This document shows, piece by piece, positions 1 to 5,649 of a DNA stretch of 64,000 nt (position 1 is the first letter of the stretch; each line of letters opens with the position of its first letter). The stretch is from Ferrimonas aestuarii (GTDB lineage Bacteria > Pseudomonadota > Gammaproteobacteria > Enterobacterales > Shewanellaceae): contig NZ_SWCJ01000015.1 of assembly GCF_005116665.1 (NCBI RefSeq), forward strand, positions 1 to 64,000. Reading direction: 5' to 3'. Below the pieces are notes generated by a model that searched no databases, had not been told where the DNA came from, and worked only from the letters and a program-made list of their open reading frames with translations. The position numbers were made by a program, and so were the translations under genes.

Positions 1-120
1 TTCTTACTTGTTATCGGTCTCTCGATAGAGGAGCCATCACTGTATCGAACTGCCGATTAGAGAACTTTAGTTGCAGCTAAAGTCTGGGCCTCACCTTACC
101 CGAATTGAGTCGTTATTATC

Positions 121-217
121 CATACAATGCACTGTAGGCGGATTTCAGCCAGCCCGGCTCTGCTCGTGCCTCGCGGATTTTAACCGGGCAGACTGCTCCC
201 GCTAAGTGGAGCGTTAT
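121..217 (+). repeat. attC site 0 (end of a cassette that begins outside the window)
   Basis: This site shares a long right half (GCCTCGC..., GCCGGGCAG-CTGCTCCC, GCTAAGTGGAGCGTTA) with the sites ending near 896 and 2100. The crossover is G213^T214. The left R'' box near 129-134 is degenerate. Bases 1-120 should be the tail of the preceding cassette. One frame is open from base 1 to a TAG at 58-60, but it is too short to assign. Confidence 0.8.
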
Positions 218-232
218 ACTTTAAGGAAAAAT

Positions 233-802
233 ATGCGACTTTTTATTAAGAAAAACTTCCCTCGAATTGATCCTAGTCCGCTTGTTATATGGACAATAGC
301 AAGTTTGTTTCTTTTGTTGTTTTGTAGCGTAACGGGTATATCAACTGACTTTATAGAAGGTAATGCGACTGTTATTAATCTATTTTATGGCATAGCGGTT
401 ACTGCAATAATACTTCCGATATTGATCTTATTGTTACTTTGGTTTGAGCATGACAATTGCTTTTATAAATACTCGCATTGGGTAGCTAGGTTATTTTCAG
501 ATACAGCCTTAGGTTCTGCTGGATTTATTACGGTTCAATTCGTCTTTATTGATAAAAATGTTGAGAAAGGGCTTTGGGTGTTTTTTGGTTCTTTGCTTTT
601 TGCAATCGTAACTAATCACTTGTTTCTAGCGGTATTTGATCAAAACAGAGGCTCAAGAAAGCTAGTGAAATCGATAGATAGAAGCTCTAACACTGAAATA
701 AGCTCTAGAAAGGTTGAAGTAAAAGTAATGGTGTTTAGTTTAATTGTTGCTGTGCTTACTGCGGGAGGAGTCCTTTGGTCGCTGTGGCAACTAAAAGTAT
801 AA
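233..802 (+). CDS. Cassette 1: orphan multi-pass membrane protein
   Basis: This is a 189-residue protein with about five hydrophobic helices: after a short basic N-terminus, around residues 20-40, 50-75, 90-110, 115-135, and at the C-terminus. A charged loop (SRKLVKSIDRSS) precedes the last helix. I do not recognise a family. The ATG at 233 is chosen because AAGGA (223-227) lies 5-6 bases upstream. A GTG at 206 in the same frame lies inside the attC and left of the crossover, so it cannot belong to the mobile cassette. The stop at 800-802 sits within the R'' box of the next attC, as is usual for compact cassettes. Expression may depend on a promoter further left in the array. Confidence 0.7.
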   Translation: MRLFIKKNFPRIDPSPLVIWTIASLFLLLFCSVTGISTDFIEGNATVINLFYGIAVTAIILPILILLLLWFEHDNCFYKYSHWVARLFSDTALGSAGFITVQFVFIDKNVEKGLWVFFGSLLFAIVTNHLFLAVFDQNRGSRKLVKSIDRSSNTEISSRKVEVKVMVFSLIVAVLTAGGVLWSLWQLKV

Positions 803-896
803 CAAAGCGTTTAAGATAATTCCAGACGGGCCGGATCCGCTCGTACGTCGCAAAGAATAGCCGGCCAGCCTGTTCCTGCTAAGTGGAGCGTTAGGT
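796..896 (+). repeat. attC site 1
   Basis: R'' is AGTATAAC at 796-803 and the crossover is G890^T891 in GCGTTAGG. The right half (TAGCCGG..., CTGCTAAGTGGAGCGTTA) belongs to the same family as sites 0 and 3. R'' is complementary to the start of cassette 1 at 214, which confirms the pairing of this attC with that cassette. Confidence 0.88.
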
Positions 897-928
897 TCAC
901 CTATCAAGTAAGGAGAATTTTAGAATAT

Positions 929-1684
929 ATGGACATAAAAATACTATCAGTAATATTAGGAGCGGTTTTGGGTGGATTGATCAGTTCGACTGGATATTTA
1001 TTTCGAGAAAAAAGAGAATTAAAAGAAAAGGTCAACGAGTCATTGTTTCAATTACTAGACGTCTGGTCTCTAGTAGCTATGCTAAAGTTTAGTAATTCTG
1101 ATTCATTCTTAAACCAATTAATAGAAGAGATAAAAATACGGTTTCCTGCAGAAAGCATAGAGGATAAAGAGAAGAAATTAATAAAGCAAGGTATGGTGAA
1201 ATCAATTCCAATGATGATGGGAAATCGCGAATCTTTAGATGGTCACTCTTTGAAAGCATATAAATCATCCGTAAAGGAATTAGCTGGAATATATCCAATG
1301 CTTGCATTTGACTTAAACAAAAATGATATGCTAATAAATCTTCTTTCGTATATAGATACTATTGCCTCAGAAAAAATTAGCTCGGATGAAGAAGAGGCAC
1401 TTCTTTCAAATGTGAAAGGTTTCATGTTTAATGAAGCTCTCAACGATCTTGAAGTTGGATTGTTAAAACTGGCAAAGCTATCTGGTAGAAGTACTACAAA
1501 AGATGTTGGGCATAGAATTGCAAGAATAAATAAAAGGTTCGGAAAACTTCCTTCAAGTGCATTTGATGAATATATTGAGAATGTAATTGCCCCACTAGTT
1601 CAACATCACTATAATTCTTTGGGTATAGAAAACCCAAACATTGTCAAAAGTGAACCTAACAAATTGCTCAAGAGTGACGGCTAA
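929..1684 (+). CDS. Cassette 2: orphan membrane-anchored protein
   Basis: This is a 251-residue protein with one N-terminal hydrophobic helix (about residues 4-24, rich in Gly and Leu), then a basic and charged stretch (REKRELKEK) and a long, mostly helical soluble region. This suggests a single-pass inner-membrane protein with a cytoplasmic body. I do not recognise the family. AGGAG at 911-915 lies 13 bases before the ATG, a rather long spacing. The gene runs into its attC, so its last codons overlap R''. Its AT-rich codon use differs from the chromosomal genes further right, as expected for a captured cassette. Its function cannot be read from sequence. Confidence 0.72.
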   Translation: MDIKILSVILGAVLGGLISSTGYLFREKRELKEKVNESLFQLLDVWSLVAMLKFSNSDSFLNQLIEEIKIRFPAESIEDKEKKLIKQGMVKSIPMMMGNRESLDGHSLKAYKSSVKELAGIYPMLAFDLNKNDMLINLLSYIDTIASEKISSDEEEALLSNVKGFMFNEALNDLEVGLLKLAKLSGRSTTKDVGHRIARINKRFGKLPSSAFDEYIENVIAPLVQHHYNSLGIENPNIVKSEPNKLLKSDG

Positions 1685-1777
1685 CTTTTGGCATTTTTGT
1701 TTCGGTTGAGTTTAGTGACTACGGTTGATTTTCTTGGCTTTCGTGGTGTTAGCGGCACCTTAGCAAGGCATTAAATT
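1650..1777 (+). repeat. attC site 2, VCR-like, with altered crossover base
   Basis: This site is longer (about 125 bp) and of a different family from its neighbours. It resembles the Vibrio-type repeat: CAAATTGCTCAAGAG at its left, TTTCGGTTGAGTTTAGTG in the middle, and CCTTAGCAAGGCATTA at its right end. The right core reads GCATTA rather than GCGTTA, so the base at the usual crossover G (1770) is A. R'' (GTGAACCTAAC) matches the start of cassette 2. Cassette 3 would begin at 1771: its TTAAATTGAAG is nearly complementary to CTTCAAGTTAA at 1995-2005. Confidence 0.72.
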
Positions 1778-1808
1778 GAAGCGGAACTTCGTAGAGGGAA
1801 TTTAGGGT

Positions 1809-2003
1809 ATGTGGGAATTAGTATCGTTCATGATCGCCTTTGGGATCTTAATGTTAGTAATGAACTATTTTGTAGATCCTCGGCAGCTCATTGAAGACGT
1901 AAGGGAACTCAAGGGAGCCGACAAGCGAATTGAGATTCTAGAAGAGCGAGTAGCTAGGCTAGAGGCCGAACTTCAGAAACAAAATAATAGTGCTTCAAGT
2001 TAA
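1809..2003 (+). CDS. Cassette 3: small membrane protein with coiled coil
   Basis: This 64-residue protein has an N-terminal transmembrane helix (about residues 3-21, WELVSFMIAFGILMLVMNYF). A charged region with heptad pattern follows (about 35-58, RIEILEERVARLEAELQ), predicted as a short coiled coil. The layout recalls PspB-like small membrane proteins, but I see no sequence match strong enough to name it. AGAGGGAA at 1793-1800 is a good ribosome binding site 8 bases before the ATG. The short length is typical of cassette genes. Confidence 0.65.
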   Translation: MWELVSFMIAFGILMLVMNYFVDPRQLIEDVRELKGADKRIEILEERVARLEAELQKQNNSASS

Positions 2004-2100
2004 AAAGGCACTAAAGACGGATTTCAACCAGGCTGGCTTTTACTCGTGCCTCGCAGAGTATAGCCGGGCAGTCTGCTCCCGCTAAGTGGAGCGTTAGGGT
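2000..2100 (+). repeat. attC site 3
   Basis: This is a close relative of site 0. The two share GCACT-AAG-CGGATTTCA at the left and an almost identical right half ending CTGCTCCCGCTAAGTGGAGC, with the crossover at G2093^T2094. The left R'' box (AGTTAAA) is degenerate. Confidence 0.82.
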
Positions 2101-2113
2101 TACAAGGAGTTAC

Positions 2114-2851
2114 ATGTCTTATATTGCAGAAATGGCATTAGAAATATTGAAAGATAATCCTAAAGGGTTACATGTAGATGAAATAGCCTTATTGATTTTG
2201 GAAAAATACCAAAACCTAAAAATTGATGCAGATTCGCTGTCCGCAAAACTATCGAGTCGATTGTCGACTGAGTTCAGAAGCAAAAAATCAAAATCGCGAT
2301 TCTCAAAAGTCAAAAATAAAAATGGCTCCTTTAAACGAGGCATTTATAAAGCTAAAAAATTTCGATCAAATTCAATTCAACATGTAGCTATACAACCTAT
2401 TGAAGCCCCAAGCTCTAATTTTGTCGGCGCGGCTGGTGAGCATGCCGTTTTAAGTGAATTACTATTTCGTGGTTACAACGCTGCAATAATGACAGTTGAT
2501 GAAGGGATTGATCTAGTTGCATCTAAAAGTAATAGGTATTTCCATATCCAAGTCAAAACCGCATCTGAATCTGCGAGCGGTTTTAGTTTTTCAATTAAGA
2601 AGCACATATTCGAAAATAATGACCAAAGTCCTACGTTTTATGTCTTATTGTGTCGCAGATTTATGAATTCTCACTTTCACCATGATTATGTAATATTACC
2701 TAGCTCTGTTGTTGCGACTTTTATAAATACTGGTGCAATTAAAGATACGAATACTATATCTATCAGGGTTTCAATTAATGAAGGTAAATTCATGCTTAAT
2801 AAAACAGTTGATATCAGTAAGTATATAAATAATTTTGAGCTGATAAAGTAA
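2114..2851 (+). CDS. Cassette 4: HARE-HTH domain fused to PD-(D/E)XK nuclease-like domain
   Basis: This is a 245-residue protein. Residues 1-80 look like a HARE-HTH winged helix: a helix around YIAEMALEILK, the signature GLHVDEIALLILEKY, and a basic segment ending FKRGIYK. After a linker comes a compact restriction-endonuclease-like fold. It has GAAGEHAV with E109, then DEGIDLVA with D133, then HIQVKT with Q146 and K148, the E-D-QxK pattern of PD-(D/E)XK enzymes. HARE-HTH domains are known fused to restriction-type nucleases and were proposed to sense DNA or chromatin modification. A defence or modification-dependent nuclease role is inference. AAGGAG (2104-2109) precedes the ATG, and the stop overlaps R'' of the cassette's attC. 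No methyltransferase lies beside it. Confidence 0.75.
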   Translation: MSYIAEMALEILKDNPKGLHVDEIALLILEKYQNLKIDADSLSAKLSSRLSTEFRSKKSKSRFSKVKNKNGSFKRGIYKAKKFRSNSIQHVAIQPIEAPSSNFVGAAGEHAVLSELLFRGYNAAIMTVDEGIDLVASKSNRYFHIQVKTASESASGFSFSIKKHIFENNDQSPTFYVLLCRRFMNSHFHHDYVILPSSVVATFINTGAIKDTNTISIRVSINEGKFMLNKTVDISKYINNFELIK

Positions 2852-2919
2852 CCCTAACAAGCTGTTCAAGATCAACTTGAATTTGACCCGATTTAGTGGG
2901 GCACTCAACATCGTTAGAT
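2848..2919 (+). repeat. attC site 4 (short)
   Basis: R'' GTAACCCTAAC (2848-2858) is the exact reverse complement of the start of cassette 4. The left arm continues AAGCTGTTCAAG. The right core is CGTTAGAT with the crossover at G2913^T2914. The site is only about 70 bp and its inner L boxes are not obvious, so the right boundary is less certain than the left. Confidence 0.65.
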
Positions 2920-3000
2920 AAGCTGTCACAGCCCCTGTCTTACTAATTTCCACTTAAATCCAACCTGCTACGAAGCAAGCACACGAAAGATAAACAGACC

Positions 3001-3585
3001 TTAGTAATCTAGTTCAATTAATAGACGTTCAAAGCTAGTCAGAGCGGGAAAGATATCGACGCCGTCATAAGTTATATAAACGACTTCGGGTTCATCTTTT
3101 ACGTTAAAGTCTAGACACAAAAGATCTCCGTTATCATTTGCGAAAGGTATCAGCTTACGCCAATCACGCCCATCAAGCTCTTTATCATATTCACCAGAGC
3201 TAAAGCACTCATCTAAGGTTTCTTTATCATTGTAGTAGCTTGCACTACCCGGTAGGTAAAAACCGTCAAATAGTGTAAATTTGATATTTTTCGTATGTTT
3301 GTTGTCAACAATATCGAAACCGATCGACAGGGATTTGCTCATGTCATCTGGTGCACAGGGGTAAGAGTAATTACAGCTGTGATCAAAGTAAAAGCCGCCA
3401 CACTCTTTTATGAACGATAGAAATAGTTCAGGGAACTTAATGTTGAGTTCCGTTTCGATAGGGGCATGGTCAAACGGTTCATCATTTTTAGCAAACCACA
3501 TCGACGAGATCTTAGGGTTTTGTTTCGGAATGCTTTGGGCATTCCCATAAAATAGAGCTTTGTAAGAGTTGTTTCTAACCAACAT
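3001..3585 (-). CDS. Cassette 5: SMI1/KNR4-family protein, reverse orientation
   Basis: This 194-residue soluble protein has the SMI1/KNR4 pattern around residues 45-70 (IETELNIKFPELFLSFIKECGG: an acidic helix, an LP-like turn, then a Gly-Gly end). The C-terminal strand-rich half includes DNGDLLCLDFN. In bacteria this superfamily is common among immunity proteins against contact-dependent and polymorphic toxins, and is also found in other contexts. No toxin gene is adjacent. AAGGGAATTAAC precedes the ATG. The gene points against the reading direction of the array, so it must carry its own promoter. An immunity or antitoxin-like role is inference. Confidence 0.7.
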   Translation of the reverse strand: MLVRNNSYKALFYGNAQSIPKQNPKISSMWFAKNDEPFDHAPIETELNIKFPELFLSFIKECGGFYFDHSCNYSYPCAPDDMSKSLSIGFDIVDNKHTKNIKFTLFDGFYLPGSASYYNDKETLDECFSSGEYDKELDGRDWRKLIPFANDNGDLLCLDFNVKDEPEVVYITYDGVDIFPALTSFERLLIELDY

Positions 3586-3709
3586 TGTTAATTCCCTTAA
3601 ATGAATATTTCGATTCTACGATAAACAGCAATTTGTACCAGTAAGAAATTCTTAGAAAAATCTTTCATAAGGACATTGTAAAATCTCGAAACTATGTAAT
3701 CCTAAGCCA

Positions 3710-3804
3710 GCTTAACGCACCTATAAGCATAAAGCGTGCAATTGTAGCCAAAACTGGACAGGAAGCGCTACATCTCTGAGATTTCGAAGAACAGTGCGTT
3801 AAGA
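3710..3804 (+). repeat. Probable terminal attC site
   Basis: CTTAACGCAC (3711-3720) and GTGCGTTAAG (3794-3803) are perfect inverted arms with attC-type cores: R'' is GCTTAAC and R' is GCG^TTAAG with the crossover at 3798/3799. An inner inverted pair, TGTAGC / GCTACA, lies between them, so the strand can fold as a bulged hairpin. The start of cassette 5 (TTAGATAAG) is not complementary to this R'', so either the cassette start or this site has diverged. To the right, composition returns to that of the chromosome. Confidence 0.55.
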
Positions 3805-3941
3805 CGAACATGAAGTTGACCACCGTCATGTCGCTGGTATTTCAACAATTAAAGCTAAGCAGAGGGCGCCCGCCAAGGAGGTGGGTTGTCATTAATTTTT
3901 AAATATCAATGGCTTATGAAAAAAATAAGGAGTATTAATTC

Positions 3942-4328
3942 GTGAGTTATCTTGAACTTGCCTATATCCATCTTGTCACTGTTGTTCCTGCATTCTTAAT
4001 TGGCACTTATCTGATCTTTACGAAAAAGGGTACTCCAAGCCATAAAAGGCTCGGAAGAGTCTATATGATTCTGATGCTTTTTTCGGCAACCACATCTCTT
4101 TTTATGGAAGCTCAAGTGGGTTCATTGGTATTAGGGCACTTTGGGTTTATTCATTTACTGAGTTTTTTAACGATTTATGCGGTTCCTGTGGCGTATTTTT
4201 CAGCCAAAAACGGCAACATCAAAAGACACAAAATGAGTATGGTGGCCTTATATGTCGGAGGCATGCTTGTTGCGGGTACGTTTGCTTTAATGCCGGGACG
4301 GTTACTTCATGATTGGCTTTTCGTTTAA
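3942..4328 (+). CDS. DUF2306-like predicted membrane protein
   Basis: This 128-residue protein has four hydrophobic helices (about residues 5-27, 40-60, 66-86 and 98-118). Conserved-looking polar positions include KGTPSHKRLGRVY between helices 1 and 2 and NIKRHKMSM before helix 4, typical of the DUF2306 family of inner-membrane proteins with no defined function. The start is GTG with AAGGAG at 3926-3931. It is the first gene right of the cassette array. It might be the last captured cassette, but the attC-like site to its left and no recognisable attC to its right make a chromosomal location more likely. Confidence 0.7.
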   Translation: MSYLELAYIHLVTVVPAFLIGTYLIFTKKGTPSHKRLGRVYMILMLFSATTSLFMEAQVGSLVLGHFGFIHLLSFLTIYAVPVAYFSAKNGNIKRHKMSMVALYVGGMLVAGTFALMPGRLLHDWLFV

Positions 4329-4537
4329 GCCGTTTTTCAGGCTTGCACACCATCAGTCCCAACAGTGGCTTAAAGTTGGCTTGTTGTCGTTCTTCCCCAA
4401 TATCGTTGGGCTGAGGTGTCACAGCAGCCTGTGAAAACGCGGGTAATCAGAACGACAGTCTCTCGGCGAAATGAAATGGATTGCTAGCTTCATTGTAGTG
4501 ACCAGTTGTGACCTGTTGTGAGTAAAAGGATGAAGTT

Positions 4538-4624
4538 GTGAAGGGAGCTTGCTTGGCCGCAGCGATAGGCGCTGCGACTGTAATACTATTTTTAACCTAT
4601 TTCATTGATTTTCATGACTTTTAG
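4538..4624 (+). CDS. Possible 28-residue single-helix membrane peptide
   Basis: A GTG at 4538 follows AAAGGA (4525-4530) with 7-base spacing and opens 28 codons. They encode MKGACLAAAIGAAT and then a hydrophobic stretch ending FIDFHDF. The peptide would form one transmembrane helix. Without homologues this is only a candidate. The 367-base gap between 4328 and 4696 otherwise shows just a hairpin. Confidence 0.25.
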   Translation: MKGACLAAAIGAATVILFLTYFIDFHDF

Positions 4625-4630
4625 TTAATA

Positions 4631-4664
4631 AAACAAGGTGGACAATCTCGCGTTCACCCTGTTT
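4631..4664. terminator. Imperfect hairpin, possible terminator
   Basis: AAACAAGGTGGAC (4631-4643) pairs with GTTCACCCTGTTT (4652-4664) with two mismatches and ends in TTT. It could end transcription arriving from 3942 or from the small frame at 4538. Confidence 0.4.
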
Positions 4665-4695
4665 AATGGCTGCCCTGTAATGTTTTATCTACTCA

Positions 4696-5358
4696 ATGGC
4701 GCCGCACATGGAATCATTTAACCACTTTCTCGACACTCTAAAATTGCATCCAGAATCTTCTCGATTAGCCCTTGTTGATGCTTATCTGCTGCAGAATCCC
4801 AATTGCGCACAAGCTTATTACCAGCGCGGGCTTATTCATGGTGCCATTTACACCTACAACAAGGAAAAGTTGGTTCATCTGGAGTACGGCGATAGCGATC
4901 AAGCCATTGCAGATTTCGAAAAAGCCATCGAGCTGGATCCTAAGTTCGTTGCGGCCTATGCAGAGAAAGCCTCGCTTTACTTGCACTTGGATATCGACGA
5001 CGTGGGCGGGGCAGAGTTGATGGAGCAGGCGCTAGCGATTGAGCCAGATAACATTGCCTGTTTGAACCTCTACATGTCGCTGACGTCAACTCAAGGCATC
5101 AATGGTGAGTGCATCGACATCTGTAAAAAAATCATCGAACTGCAACCAACGGCGAAGCACAAGTATGATCTCGCGGAGACCTATTTCTACCTGGCGGAAG
5201 AGTATGTCGGCGTGCTAGATCAGGAGAGCCTTGAAAACCTTGAGCAAGCCATCCTTCAATTGAATGTTGTGATTGAAGAAGATCAAGATGAGATCGTTGT
5301 TAAAGAGAGCCGAGAGTTGCTTGAACAAGCTTTGGAGCTCAAAGCGAGTATGGCTTAA
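4696..5358 (+). CDS. Tetratricopeptide-repeat protein
   Basis: This 220-residue cytoplasmic protein is built of TPR-type helix pairs. The clearest repeat is around residues 65-100 (SDQAIADFEKAIELDPKFVAAYAEKASLYL), with others at about 30-50, 101-130 and 137-170. The C-terminus is acidic and helical (about 175-218). There is no signal peptide and no catalytic domain, so it is probably a scaffold or adaptor with an unknown partner. No strong Shine-Dalgarno precedes either ATG 4696 or ATG 4708, so the exact start is open. It stands alone between hairpins. Confidence 0.75.
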   Translation: MAPHMESFNHFLDTLKLHPESSRLALVDAYLLQNPNCAQAYYQRGLIHGAIYTYNKEKLVHLEYGDSDQAIADFEKAIELDPKFVAAYAEKASLYLHLDIDDVGGAELMEQALAIEPDNIACLNLYMSLTSTQGINGECIDICKKIIELQPTAKHKYDLAETYFYLAEEYVGVLDQESLENLEQAILQLNVVIEEDQDEIVVKESRELLEQALELKASMA

Positions 5359-5371
5359 CTCCCGGTGTATC

Positions 5372-5403
5372 GGCTTTGCTTGTGGTAAGCCATGAGCAAA
5401 GCC
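5372..5403. terminator. Hairpin after the TPR gene
   Basis: GGCTTTGCT (5372-5380) and AGCAAAGCC (5395-5403) form a perfect 9-bp stem. No U-run follows, so terminator function is uncertain. Confidence 0.35.
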
Positions 5404-5649
5404 AAATGGTGCCGATGACCGTAGACCTCACTTGCCCTCTCATGGGACTTTGACTCTCTCAACTCTCACACTTTATTCTTCACTCCCCAAGCCATTAAAA
5501 AAACAGACTTTCTAACAAATTTGTTGATGCCGTAAACGGTGCCTTGCCGTACCTTAATTCGTTCCCAGTAGGTCATGGCCTGCTGGCTAAAGGCTTGCGT
5601 CGATGAGCCAAATAACAATGGAATGAATCACTATAAAAAGGGCATCAAC

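Larger units (their letters stand above)
1..3803 (+). mobile_element. Distal part of an integron gene-cassette array
   Basis: Five attC-like sites separate short AT-rich single-gene units. The key sign is that the first bases of a cassette are the reverse complement of the bases that start its own attC. TTATACTT (214) pairs with AAGTATAAC at 795-803, TTAGGTTCAC (891) with GTGAACCTAAC at 1650-1660, and TTAGGGTTAC (2094) with GTAACCCTAAC at 2848-2858. This is expected because R' and R'' of one attC meet when a cassette circularises. The crossover G^TT lies on the right of each site, so cassettes read rightward and the integrase, if any, lies left of the window. No integrase is visible, so this could also be a cluster of attC sites lacking an integrase. 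The genes are much more AT-rich than the rest of the window. Confidence 0.88.

Noticed and set aside
206..232. GTG start of the first cassette gene at 206
   Set aside because: It lies inside the attC and left of the crossover point at 213/214, so it would be cut off from the mobile cassette. ATG 233 has a good Shine-Dalgarno.
121..2100. Spaced similar repeats that might be read as a CRISPR-like array
   Set aside because: Spacing is irregular (hundreds of bases, each with a gene), and cores and complementary cassette ends are those of attC sites. No cas genes.
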